A DNA stretch of 64,000 nt, taken from NCBI RefSeq assembly GCF_901538265.1, contig NZ_LR593886.1, forward strand, positions 62,001 through 126,000, in the 5' to 3' direction. The notes beneath the pieces are model-generated. The model had not been told where the DNA came from and searched no databases. It saw only the letters and a program-made list of their open reading frames with translations. Made by a program: the position numbers and the translations under genes. Shown in pieces: positions 25,377 to 33,646 of the stretch. Within the stretch, counting starts at the first letter, position 1, and every line of letters starts with the position of its first letter. The stretch is from Gemmata massiliana. GTDB taxonomy: Bacteria; Planctomycetota; Planctomycetia; Gemmatales; Gemmataceae.

Positions 25377-26537
25377 TTACTTTTTGGGCTTCGTGTAACT
25401 CAACGCAATCAGCGCGAAGGCGGTATCGAGGTTCGGGTCGCCTTCCATCCAGGTCGTGAAGTCGTTGCCCCAACTGCCGTCCCTGCGCTGCCGGAACGTG
25501 AGCGCGCGGGTGATCTCGGCGCGCCAGTCATGCTTCTTCCCGGCCGCGTCCACCACTTCATCGACACCGAGCGTGTGGAAGCACCGGGCCATCGCGACGA
25601 GGTAGTAGTAGTAGCCCTGCCCGCCGGCCCCTTCCGCGCGCCCCGGGTTGAGGTCCACGGAGTAGTTCTTGGCCACCCACTCCAGGGCCTTCTTGTGGCG
25701 CGGGTCGTCCTTGCTCACGCCGCAGATCGCAAGACTCTTGAGCCCCGCATACGTCATGCTGCCGTAGCCCGGGCGCGCGGCGTCCGCGGCGGCGGTTCCG
25801 CCCGGTGCGGAGCCGTTGACGTAGATGAAGCTGCCGTCGTTGATCTTCCCGGCCCACGGCAACTTGTTGGCTTCGCTTTCGAGGTTCTGGGACCGGCTCA
25901 CAAACACGAGCGTCTTCTTGTAAACCTCGTCGTCCTTCGGAACGCCGGCCGCGACGAGCGAATCGAGAACGAAGTGCGTGTTCGACATGTCGCCGCGCGT
26001 ACCCGGGCCGTACCCGAAGCCGCCGTAGTTCGAGTCGTCTTGCTTCTTGCCGTCGGCCGAACCGACCTGGCCCTTCTTGAAGTACGTGACCGCGTCCGCG
26101 ATCACCTTGTCGTACTTCTTGGAACCGGACGCCTTGAGCGCCTGGAGGTTCACGCTGGTCGTGTAGAACTTGTGGCGCAGGTTCTCGCCGGCCGCGATGT
26201 GGCCCTCTTTCTCGTCCACGAGCGTCTCGACGAACTTCAGCCCTTTCGCCGCGAACGCATCGTCCGCGGTCGCCTTGCCGCTCTTGAACAGGCCCGTCAG
26301 CACGACGGCGGTGATACCGGGGTGACTCGTCTTGCTCCACGTCCCGTCTTCGGCCTGCGTGGTCTTGAGGTACGCGACACCCGCGTCCGCGACTTCGTCC
26401 CAAGTTTTCTGCTTGGCGCCGCCCTTTTGCTTCTCTTTGGGCTGCTCTTTCTTCTCTTGCGCGCCACCGATGGTAACGGCGGACATTCCAATAACCATCA
26501 TCATGGCCGCAAGCGCGGCCTGTCGCCCGAACTTCAT
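25377..26537 (-). CDS. exported prenyltransferase/squalene-oxidase-like alpha-toroid protein
   Basis: 386 aa. Signal peptide (MKFGRQAALAAMMMVIGMSAVTIGGAQ), then a Lys/Glu/Gln-rich linker and an alpha/alpha-toroid made of repeated segments such as VAYLKTTQAEDGTWSK, GLKFVETLVDEKEGHI, QVGSADGKKQDDSNYGGFGYGP, ALEWVAKNYSVDLNPG and LTFRQRRDGSWGND. The QxxDGxW-like repeats (DGTWS, DGSWG) are the mark of the prenyltransferase/squalene-cyclase fold (terpenoid-toroid superfamily). No catalytic DXDD is visible, so it is probably a structural or binding member, common in planctomycetes. ATG 26537 follows CCAGGAGTG. It stands alone on the minus strand. Confidence 0.88.
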   Translation of the reverse strand: MKFGRQAALAAMMMVIGMSAVTIGGAQEKKEQPKEKQKGGAKQKTWDEVADAGVAYLKTTQAEDGTWSKTSHPGITAVVLTGLFKSGKATADDAFAAKGLKFVETLVDEKEGHIAAGENLRHKFYTTSVNLQALKASGSKKYDKVIADAVTYFKKGQVGSADGKKQDDSNYGGFGYGPGTRGDMSNTHFVLDSLVAAGVPKDDEVYKKTLVFVSRSQNLESEANKLPWAGKINDGSFIYVNGSAPGGTAAADAARPGYGSMTYAGLKSLAICGVSKDDPRHKKALEWVAKNYSVDLNPGRAEGAGGQGYYYYLVAMARCFHTLGVDEVVDAAGKKHDWRAEITRALTFRQRRDGSWGNDFTTWMEGDPNLDTAFALIALSYTKPKK

Positions 26538-26687
26538 CGGGTCACTCCTGGGGTAACGTAACGGGTGCAAAGAGTTGGGTAGCGTCGGACCAATAGCAAG
26601 GGACGTGCCGGGCCTTTGCCTCACCTGAACTTAATGAGAGGTGAGCAAGGTGTAGTCAGATGTGGTCGCGGCATGATCGCGAAAGGG

Positions 26688-26722
26688 GAAACGAAAACCC
26701 CAACCGAACAACCGATTGGGGT
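26688..26722 (-). terminator. intrinsic terminator of the 26746-27213 gene
   Basis: ACCCCAA (26697-26703) pairs with TTGGGGT (26716-26722), with an inner CG/CG extension, followed on the minus strand by TTTTCGTTT. It lies 24 bases past the stop. Confidence 0.65.
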
Positions 26723-26745
26723 GAGAAATCGCAGGGCCGCGGAGC

Positions 26746-27213
26746 TTACTTGGCCGGTAGTTCGCGCAACGCGGTTTCACCGCCGCAGCACTTGCACGGC
26801 CCCGGTTCGGTCGCGTCGAGCTGGCACTGTTCGCACCAGTAATCCACGTTGAAAGCTTTCCCGTTCTTGACCGTCTGTACGCGCTCGACGTGCAGAACGC
26901 GGGTGCCGGGAAGCACCTTCGCGGTGAGGCGCACGTCGCGGTTGTGGAGTTGCGGGTCGAGGAACAAAAGCCGTGTTTTCTCGTCTTTTACGAGCGTGTA
27001 GACGGTGCCATCGGCGGTCACGAGCGCCACGCCCACGGTGTCCGTGTCGGCCTTCACGCCGAGCTTTTTCAGCGCGTCCGCGAGCGGCACAACCTTCCCG
27101 TCAATCGCCTGAGCCTTGTCCGCGGAAACTTCCGCTTGGTTCGCGACGGGAGGAGCGGCGTTGGTGTGCAAGCACACGAGAAAAGCCGCGACAGCGCCAA
27201 GCACGCGGAGCAT
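26746..27213 (-). CDS. hypothetical secreted protein with C-terminal Cys cluster
   Basis: 155 aa. Signal peptide MLRVLGAVAAFLVCLHTNAAPPV. The mature domain has a short helix (VVPLADALKKLGVKAD) and five or six strands (VGVALVTADGTVYTLVKDEKTRLLFLD, VRLTAKVLPGTRVLHVERVQTV), like an OB/SH3-type small beta barrel. It ends with a Cys-rich site CEQCQLDATEPGPCKCCGGE, which could bind a metal. No family is recognised. ATG 27213 follows GAGGGTC. Confidence 0.7.
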   Translation of the reverse strand: MLRVLGAVAAFLVCLHTNAAPPVANQAEVSADKAQAIDGKVVPLADALKKLGVKADTDTVGVALVTADGTVYTLVKDEKTRLLFLDPQLHNRDVRLTAKVLPGTRVLHVERVQTVKNGKAFNVDYWCEQCQLDATEPGPCKCCGGETALRELPAK

Positions 27214-27396
27214 AGCCGACCCTCAATTCTTCGATGGCTACATTGTTACCAGAAAGAACATCGGGTGCAAGCGATACGCCAAAAGGAATACTCGCATCAA
27301 AATTTTAGCTTGAGGGGATGTCTTGGCTAAAGCATATCCAGTGGTGGTCATCGAGTGACATGGAATACGAATTATCAGATTCGGCAGTTTGTTTGT

Positions 27397-28041
27397 TCAC
27401 ATTGGAATTGCGGCATCATCTTGGCCCGCTACGAACGCAGCCTTGTTGCGGTTGAAGCGATCGATTCGCGGTGCCATGTAGTCGCGTAGCTCAGCGAGGC
27501 TAATCGGCCGGTACTCGCACGCATCGACACCTACATCTTTGACCAACATGGCGGGGTTCGCGTCGTCTTCGCGCTGGAGCCGTCCGTGGACGTGGCCGTA
27601 GAGGTGCCAGCTCCCGTGGAACGCCTTGTTCCAGCTTCGCATCGGGTAGTGGTTCAGCCAAATCTCTTGACCTTCCGCGCGGATCATCCCCTGTTCGATG
27701 GTGTCGCTGAAGACAGGGGCGATATCGCCGCGGTCGTGGTTGCCCCACACGAGGAACACGTTCTCGCACCGGATGCGGTCGCGGTAGTGTCGGGCTTCGG
27801 CGAACCCGCCCCAACAGAAGTCGCCCAAGATCCAGAGCGTGTCGTCGGGCGCAACGCGGGAGTTGATTGCATCGAGAATCGCGTCGTCGTGGCGCTTGAC
27901 CGTTTCGTTGGAGAGACGGAGCTTCGCACGGGGATCGTTTCGCATCGCGGTTTTCTCCTCACGCGACATGAACGGCCGCTGGCAATATTTGATGATGTTG
28001 CCGTGGCCGAAGTGCGTGTCCGCTGTGAACCAGAATTGCAT
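27397..28041 (-). CDS. metallophosphoesterase
   Basis: 214 aa calcineurin-like phosphoesterase. All metal-binding motifs occur in order: FTADTHFGH (D-x-H), ILGDFCWGG (GD), VWGNHD (GNHD), LNHYPM (H) and YGHVHGR (GHxH). Small stand-alone phosphoesterases of this type include phage-like and Kelch-associated nucleotidases; the substrate is unknown. ATG 28041 has CTGAGGTC upstream. The C-terminus (RFNRNKAAFVAGQDDAAIPM) is a polar tail. It is preceded by an unusual AT-richer gap of 523 bp. Confidence 0.92.
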   Translation of the reverse strand: MQFWFTADTHFGHGNIIKYCQRPFMSREEKTAMRNDPRAKLRLSNETVKRHDDAILDAINSRVAPDDTLWILGDFCWGGFAEARHYRDRIRCENVFLVWGNHDRGDIAPVFSDTIEQGMIRAEGQEIWLNHYPMRSWNKAFHGSWHLYGHVHGRLQREDDANPAMLVKDVGVDACEYRPISLAELRDYMAPRIDRFNRNKAAFVAGQDDAAIPM

Positions 28042-28564
28042 GACCTCAGAGCCTCAAAGTTCGAGTCGTGTTTCGCTTTGTTGAAGCGACACGTGGGACA
28101 CGCACGCGGTTCACCTCGTGAGGCGTTTCAGTCTCTCAGCGGCTCGCACGGAGCGCGGCTAACATTTGCTAACATTTCCGGGTCCGGTTGGTATCTAAAA
28201 TTCGTCGTAATTGCTTTGTTAATAATCGTTTGTGGAGAAATTATGTTTCGCATCGTGTCAGCTTTTCCGTATTCGCGTCGAACGCATTTCATCAACGCTC
28301 ACAGTGTGGGATTCTGTATTTTTGTACATTGTATCCTGAAACAGTGATCGTGTGTCGATTTTGTGCCGATAATTTCACCCACGCCGTGGGGGAGCGCGCT
28401 GACGAGCGAGTGCTCGTTCCTCAGAAACGAAGCAGCCGGAACGACGCACAAAACCTACCGCCCTTTCAATGCAGTTCGCGCGCGGGTAAAACTTACCTTC
28501 ATACTTTCTTCGACTTATGTCCCGCTCGACGCGGTAGTTGAAGTTACCGGGGGAAGGCCATCCG
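28042..28564. other. 523-bp gene-free gap, AT-richer than its surroundings
   Basis: Divergent intergenic region. The middle (about 28150-28380) is visibly richer in A/T than the flanking genes. It contains a 10-bp tandem repeat (GCTAACATTT twice, 28158-28177). An open frame at 28188-28541 has odd composition and no ribosome site, so I do not call it. Promoters for both flanking genes probably lie here. Confidence 0.6.
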
Positions 28565-29500
28565 ATGACGGCCCGGTTCACAGTGCTGGCGAGTGGTAGT
28601 GGTGGGAACACCAGCTTGCTCGAACTCGACGGGTTCGGCCTGCTCATTGATTGCGGGTTACACCCAAAACTCCTCACCGCGCGGCTCCAGTCAATTGGTG
28701 CATCATGGGAGCGCGTGTCGGCCGTAGTCCTCACACACACGCACACTGACCACTGGAAGGACGCCACGCTCGCGGACCTGCGCTCCCGCCGCATCCCGAT
28801 GTACGCTCACCCCAGACACTACGAACACATGGAGCGCGTCGCCTCGTCGTTCGCTACCTTCAACGCGGCGGGATTAGCGCGGGAATACTCCGACGGGCGC
28901 CTCGTCGAACTCAATAAAGGCCTCACCTGTCTGCCGATCCGCGTGTCACACGATTCCGTACCCACCTACGCCTTCCGCATCGACGGCCTCGATGACCAAC
29001 AGCCGTCGCCAGCGTGGTCGATTGGCTACGCGGCCGACCTCGGGTGCAGTTCGCCGGAGTTGATTTCCGCGTTCGCGGGCGTGGACGTGCTCGCTCTGGA
29101 GTACAACCACGACGAACTCATGGAGCGAGCTAGTCCGCGGCCCAAGTTTCTCGTGGACCGCGTGCTCGGCGATATGGGGCACCTCTCGAATAAACAGGCC
29201 GCGGAACTGACCGCGACCATTGCAGGGCGCTCGGGAGAGGGATTCCCTTCGCACCTCGTTCAGCTACACTTGAGCAAAGATTGTAATAAACCGGAACTCG
29301 CGGCGGTGGCCGGGCGCGAGGCGCTCGTCGCTCTAAACCCGACAACGGAAGTCATTACCGCGCGGCAAGATGTGGCAGCGAAAGCGATCACCCTCGTGCG
29401 GCGCCCCAACTCTGCGAACCGTGCAGTAGCTCGCGTGAACCGCCCCGCACCAAAGCGCCGAACGATTCAACCCTCTCTTTTCGACGATTCGGACTGGTGA
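28565..29500 (+). CDS. metallo-beta-lactamase-fold hydrolase (YycJ-like)
   Basis: 311 aa. Metallo-beta-lactamase fold with the zinc motif HTHTDH (residues ~61-66, HxHxDH), LLIDCGLHPK before it, then VSHDSVPTYAFRI, GYAADLGCS and ALEYNHDELM, matching YycJ/WalJ-type single-stranded-nucleic-acid or unknown hydrolases. The second half (HLSNKQAAELTATIAG, VQLHLSKDCNKPELA) is typical of that branch. A basic C-terminal tail (RRPNSANRAVARVNRPAPKRR) could bind nucleic acid. ATG 28565 follows GGGGAAGG; an upstream TTG at 28538 is less likely. Not adjacent to a WalKR system. Confidence 0.9.
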   Translation: MTARFTVLASGSGGNTSLLELDGFGLLIDCGLHPKLLTARLQSIGASWERVSAVVLTHTHTDHWKDATLADLRSRRIPMYAHPRHYEHMERVASSFATFNAAGLAREYSDGRLVELNKGLTCLPIRVSHDSVPTYAFRIDGLDDQQPSPAWSIGYAADLGCSSPELISAFAGVDVLALEYNHDELMERASPRPKFLVDRVLGDMGHLSNKQAAELTATIAGRSGEGFPSHLVQLHLSKDCNKPELAAVAGREALVALNPTTEVITARQDVAAKAITLVRRPNSANRAVARVNRPAPKRRTIQPSLFDDSDW

Positions 29501-29690
29501 TACCAGTTAGCGGCGCGTTTTCCTACTCTCTAAGTCACTCGCCTGAAACACCCGTTTGGTAATCTGTGCTGGTTGTGCCGATCGTGCGCAACTTATTCAG
29601 CTTCCCTACAACCTCTCGCACTGCACTTTCCGGCTCTGAGCGGTCGAATTTGGGGGTGTCGAATCACCTCGTCCGCACGGAGGCGGAACT

Positions 29691-30467
29691 ATGAAACGGT
29701 TTTACATCGCGGCGGTGGCTGGGGTGTGTTGCGTCGCACCTGTGGGCGCCCAAGACGGCTGGCTCGCGCCCACCTCCCCAGTCGTGCCGCCTCCGGCGCT
29801 GCAAAACGGGAACTTGGTCGCACCGGCGGGCGGGGCGTGGGGCGGTGGATCGCGCATGTTCTCGCGCACCACGTGGTCGCCGGTCCGCAGTCCAGTTGTC
29901 GCGGGGTACTCCAGCGCTCCCATCTCGGCCGCACCGGGGTATGCGGTACCGCCGCTCCCGCCTGGCGTCGGTGCGGGTTACAGTGCGTGCGGACCGGTTG
30001 GGTGTGGGCCGGTCGGCTGTGAGCGCGAGCGCCCGTGCTGGGAGCGGATGAAGTCGTGGTTGTGCTTTCAACTCACGCCGACCGAACTGCCCAAGATGCG
30101 CCCGGCCCCGTATGTCGGGCCGATCCAGGGGTTGTTTAGTTGCACGTCCGGTGGCGGGTGCGCAACCGGCTGCGGTGCGACTTACGCAGGCGGCTACAAC
30201 TCACCGGTTCAGCCGACGTACAACGTCCCCGCACCGCTGCAACAGCCGCAACCGATGCAGCCCGGGGCGGGCGCGGGTGCGGTCATGATGCCGGCTCGCG
30301 GGACGCAGGGCGCTGCGGTTCAACCGACGTGGCAGGGCCGCGTGGTCTCTACGCCGAGCGATCCGGCCCTCGCTGGGTACCGCTACACCCAGCCGGACTA
30401 CCGGACCGTCCAGCAGCCCGCGCAAGGGCCGATCGTGACCACCGGCTACTGGTCCAATCAGAAGTAA
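29691..30467 (+). CDS. hypothetical secreted Pro/Gly/Cys-rich protein
   Basis: 258 aa. Signal peptide MKRFYIAAVAGVCCVAPVGAQ. The mature protein is low-complexity, rich in Pro, Gly, Ala and Gln, with a Cys cluster (ACGPVGCGPVGCERERPCWERMKSWLCFQ) and a second one (CTSGGGCATGCG). The CxxxxxCWERMK/L block is a feature I associate with planctomycete envelope proteins, but I know no function. GGAGGCG precedes ATG 29691. A strong terminator follows. Confidence 0.7.
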   Translation: MKRFYIAAVAGVCCVAPVGAQDGWLAPTSPVVPPPALQNGNLVAPAGGAWGGGSRMFSRTTWSPVRSPVVAGYSSAPISAAPGYAVPPLPPGVGAGYSACGPVGCGPVGCERERPCWERMKSWLCFQLTPTELPKMRPAPYVGPIQGLFSCTSGGGCATGCGATYAGGYNSPVQPTYNVPAPLQQPQPMQPGAGAGAVMMPARGTQGAAVQPTWQGRVVSTPSDPALAGYRYTQPDYRTVQQPAQGPIVTTGYWSNQK

Positions 30468-30525
30468 TTGACGCCGAACGCCGTGAAGTGATACGGTGTT
30501 CGGCCGCCGCACGAGCTTCTATTTT

Positions 30526-30564
30526 GAACTCCTCGCGCCGCAAGCGCGAGGAGTTCGCGTTTTT
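30526..30564 (+). terminator. intrinsic terminator, 12-bp perfect stem
   Basis: GAACTCCTCGCG (30526-30537) pairs with CGCGAGGAGTTC (30545-30556), 7-base loop, then GCGTTTTTAT. It ends the secreted-protein gene before the MFS gene. Confidence 0.9.
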
Positions 30565-30599
30565 ATCCACACTCGACCTCGGCTCGGAGAAGCCCACCG

Positions 30600-32084
30600 A
30601 TGCACACCGGAACCGCAACCAATTCAACCGGGCCGGATCAACCGGTGCCGGGGGCGCGCTCGGCTCTGGTGCTGTTGATCGTCATCAACCTGTTCAATTA
30701 CATCGACCGCCAAGTCCTCTCGGCCGTGTTACCGCGGCTCCAACTCGACGGCACGATTATCGACCCGAACGACCCGGACCCGAACTTCAAGCTCGGGCTG
30801 TTGACCAGTGCGTTCATGGTCACGTACATGCTCGGTTCGCCGCTGTTCGGTTGGCTCGACGGGCGCGGGGTGCGCCGGTGGATGATCCTCGGCATCGGCG
30901 TGACGTTGTGGAGCCTCGCGAGCGGGTTCTCCGGTTTCGCGACCGGGTACGCGATGCTACTAGCGACGCGCTGTCTCGTGGGGATCGGTGAAGCCGCTTA
31001 CGCCCCGGTCGCTTCGGCAATGTTGTCGGACGCATATCCGGCGCGCCAGCGCGGACCGGTGCTCGCCGGGTTCAACATGGCGATCCCGGTCGGCAGCGCG
31101 CTCGGGTTCGGGATCGGCGGGTTGATCTCCGGGATCACGGGGGACTGGCGCCCGGCGTTCTGGTTCACGTTCTCGGGGCTGATCCTCGGCGCGGTTTGCT
31201 TCGCCCGGAAAGAGTTGCCGCGCCCCGCCGCGGTGAGCGAAGAGGCTCACCCCTCGTATGGGGCCGTGTTGAAAAAGCTCACGCGCATTCGCTCGTTCGT
31301 TATGTGTTGTGCCGGGATGACGGCGATCACGTTTGTGATCGGCGGCGTGGGCGTGTGGGTGCCGGTGTACTTCTTCCAGCGGGAGGCGCGGTTCGAGATC
31401 ACCGAGCCGGTCCTGAAGGAGCTCGAAAAGCAGTTACCCGCCCAGGAAGTGAATAAGCTCCGCCCGCTGGCGGACGGCACCGAACGGGCCTACCCAGAAA
31501 TGAAGAAGCTGGTTGCGGGGGCGCTCGGGGAGAACGCGAAGGCGCACGCGGAGAAGGTGTTCCTCGCGTCCGCAACACCGGCCTCACCGAACCCGGCTAC
31601 ACTGCCCATCATCTTTGGGGCGATTCTGGTACTCGGCGGGTTGGCCGCGACCGCGGCCGGTGCGTGGCTCGGCGAGAAACTTCGCGCGCGGGGGGTACGC
31701 GGGGCGTATTTCCTGGTCATTGGGGGCGGTGCCGCGTTCGCGGTTCCGTCGTTCCTCGGCATCCTCTACACGCCGCTGCCGTTGTCGTGGGTATTCACGT
31801 TTCTCACAATTTTCGGACTGTTTTTGCACGTTGGGCCGGGTAACACCATTCTGGCAAACGTTGTTCGGTCCGACATCCGCGGGACCGCGTTTGCGATCAA
31901 TGTCCTCGTGATTCACGCCCTCGGCGACGTGATCTCTCCACCTCTCATCGGCGCTATCGGGGACGCGACCAGTCTTCAGTTCGCGTTCGCACTGACCACG
32001 GTTGTGATCGCGGTCGGGGCCGTGCTGTGGTTCTGGGGGGCCAAGTACCTCGACGAAGATACCGCGAAGGCGGAAAGTCTGTGA
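30600..32084 (+). CDS. MFS transporter, Spinster-like
   Basis: 494 aa, twelve predicted membrane helices. N-terminal signature ALVLLIVINLFNYIDRQVLSAVLP with the conserved N-Y-x-D-R, then GSPLFGWLDGRGVRRWMILG (loop 2-3, D-R-x-G type) and RCLVGIGEAAYAPVASAMLSD (the E-A-A-Y of Spinster-type and related transporters). A 90-residue soluble insert lies between helices 6 and 8 (FEITEPVLKELEKQLPAQEVNKLRP...) and is longer than usual. Likely exports or imports an organic solute such as lysophospholipid, nucleoside or sugar-like molecule. ATG 30600 has a weak ribosome site. The C-terminus is short and polar. Confidence 0.9.
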   Translation: MHTGTATNSTGPDQPVPGARSALVLLIVINLFNYIDRQVLSAVLPRLQLDGTIIDPNDPDPNFKLGLLTSAFMVTYMLGSPLFGWLDGRGVRRWMILGIGVTLWSLASGFSGFATGYAMLLATRCLVGIGEAAYAPVASAMLSDAYPARQRGPVLAGFNMAIPVGSALGFGIGGLISGITGDWRPAFWFTFSGLILGAVCFARKELPRPAAVSEEAHPSYGAVLKKLTRIRSFVMCCAGMTAITFVIGGVGVWVPVYFFQREARFEITEPVLKELEKQLPAQEVNKLRPLADGTERAYPEMKKLVAGALGENAKAHAEKVFLASATPASPNPATLPIIFGAILVLGGLAATAAGAWLGEKLRARGVRGAYFLVIGGGAAFAVPSFLGILYTPLPLSWVFTFLTIFGLFLHVGPGNTILANVVRSDIRGTAFAINVLVIHALGDVISPPLIGAIGDATSLQFAFALTTVVIAVGAVLWFWGAKYLDEDTAKAESL

Positions 32085-32236
32085 GCGATTGTACTGTCGC
32101 AATGAAATTTTCTTGTTATCACGAATTTCGTACATTACGTCGAATTCGACTTGGCTATTTCTGAATTCGACGTACCATTTCTTCACAACGTCTTCAACTC
32201 TCTTTCCTCATTCCTCCATATCTCCCTGGGGGCATT

Positions 32237-33106
32237 GTGTTCGACTCTCCGTTTCGTCGGCGCCGCGCGTTCACGCTAATCGAGTTGCTGGTGGTAATCG
32301 CGATCATCGCGATTCTCATCGGGTTACTACTACCTGCTGTGCAAAAAGTGCGAGAAGCTGCCTCGCGCATGAAGTGTCAGAACAACTTCAAGCAGATGGG
32401 TCTCGCGTTCCACAACTACAACGATGTTAATGGCAAACTGCCGACCGGATGGGTGACGACCGCCGCGAACAAGCCCAGTCCCGGGTGGTCGTGGGCCGTC
32501 ATCATCCTGCCCTACATTGAGCAAGACAACTTGCTCAAGCAGATCAACCCGGACCTGACCACGCCGGGCGCGGCGTCGGTGACCACCCTCACCCAAACGA
32601 AGATCTCGGTTTACCTGTGCTCGTCGGACCCGGGCCAAGACACGAACCCCGTCTACCAGTCGTTCGGTCGGTCGAGCTACGTCGTTAACCGCGAGGTCAC
32701 TGGTCCGGACGCGAACAACAACCCGGCCGCCCTGAGCATTCAAACGATCAGCGACGGATCGAGCAACACGATCCTCGTGGGCGAACGGGACTCGGTGAAC
32801 AACACCGGGGCCGTTTGGGTCCGGTCGAGTGCGTCGTCGGCGAGCTTCGAGGGGCGCCCCGGGCGCGGGATCAACATCAAGAACCCCAGCCCCACGACTA
32901 CGGGTGACTGCACGCGCCTCGGGTTCAACAGCCTCCACACGGGCGGGGTCAACTTCCTGTTCGGCGACGGGTCCGTCCGGTTCGTCCAGAACAGCATCCC
33001 GGCCAACCAAGCGAGCGACCACTGCGCTTACCCCGCGGCCACCGGCAACTTCACGCTCCAGAACTTGATCCACCCGAACGACGGGTTCCCGATCGGGGAC
33101 TTCTAA
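32237..33106 (+). CDS. DUF1559 pseudopilin-like protein
   Basis: 289 aa. Leader [28 protein letters not shown], with Ala rather than Gly before the Phe, then [30 protein letters not shown], the DUF1559 core, and the family end SLHTGGVNFLFGDGSVRFVQNSIP. Start is GTG 32237 (ggcattGTG); the run of G before it is a weak ribosome site. It is followed 73 bp later by a lipoprotein gene with a transthyretin-like domain, the same arrangement as at 23-25 kb. Presumed exported through a pilus-like path; role unknown. Confidence 0.93.
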   Translation: MFDSPFRRRRAFTLIELLVVIAIIAILIGLLLPAVQKVREAASRMKCQNNFKQMGLAFHNYNDVNGKLPTGWVTTAANKPSPGWSWAVIILPYIEQDNLLKQINPDLTTPGAASVTTLTQTKISVYLCSSDPGQDTNPVYQSFGRSSYVVNREVTGPDANNNPAALSIQTISDGSSNTILVGERDSVNNTGAVWVRSSASSASFEGRPGRGINIKNPSPTTTGDCTRLGFNSLHTGGVNFLFGDGSVRFVQNSIPANQASDHCAYPAATGNFTLQNLIHPNDGFPIGDF

Positions 33107-33179
33107 GTCGGTAAGGCACACCCATCGCCCCGGCTGGTTGTTCGGCTGGTCGGGGCTCTCTCTATTCTCTGAGAAGACC

Positions 33180-33635
33180 ATGAGCCAAGTTTCCTACGCG
33201 CTCCGAGCGGCCGCGCTCGTTGGCGCCCTCGTTGTGCTTACCGGTTGCGGCGGCCGTGGGGCCGTGGAAGGGACCGTCACGTTCAACGGTGAACCTGTCG
33301 ACAACGGCGGGATTAATTTCGTCGCGGAAGACGGGAAGAGCACCGGCGCGGGCGGTGAGATTAAGGACGGCAAGTACACGATCACCGGCGACCGCGCCCC
33401 CGCCCCCGGCAAGTACAAAGTTCAGATCGTTTGGAACAAGAAGACCGGTCGAGTTATTACAGACACGGCCGATACCGGGGCCAAAGTGAACGAAACCCGT
33501 CAGGTGATCCCCGAACAGTTCAACACCCAGACGACGCTCACTGCGGAGATCAAGAGCGGGGCGAACACGGGTGTTAATTTTGATTTGAAGGGCACACCGG
33601 GAACACGACCGAGCGGGAAAGCGGTGGGTGACTGA
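33180..33635 (+). CDS. small lipoprotein with transthyretin-like domain
   Basis: 151 aa. Lipoprotein signal SYALRAAALVGALVVLTGC with Cys 22 (lipobox LTGC), then GGRGAVEGTVTFNGEPVDNGGINFVAEDGK, a carboxypeptidase-regulatory/transthyretin-like beta domain, ending in KGTPGTRPSGKAVGD. The same V-x-G-T-V-x-F-x-G-x-P start appears in the proteins at 23694 and 23161. I use ATG 33180 (GAGAAG upstream). It follows the DUF1559 gene on the same strand and is probably co-transcribed. Function unknown. Confidence 0.82.
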   Translation: MSQVSYALRAAALVGALVVLTGCGGRGAVEGTVTFNGEPVDNGGINFVAEDGKSTGAGGEIKDGKYTITGDRAPAPGKYKVQIVWNKKTGRVITDTADTGAKVNETRQVIPEQFNTQTTLTAEIKSGANTGVNFDLKGTPGTRPSGKAVGD

Positions 33636-33646
33636 ATCGTATTGCG

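Noticed and set aside
28188-28541. 117-codon plus-strand frame in the AT-richer gap
   Set aside because: Odd composition (Cys, Phe, Arg scattered), no ribosome site and overlap with the start region of the MBL gene.
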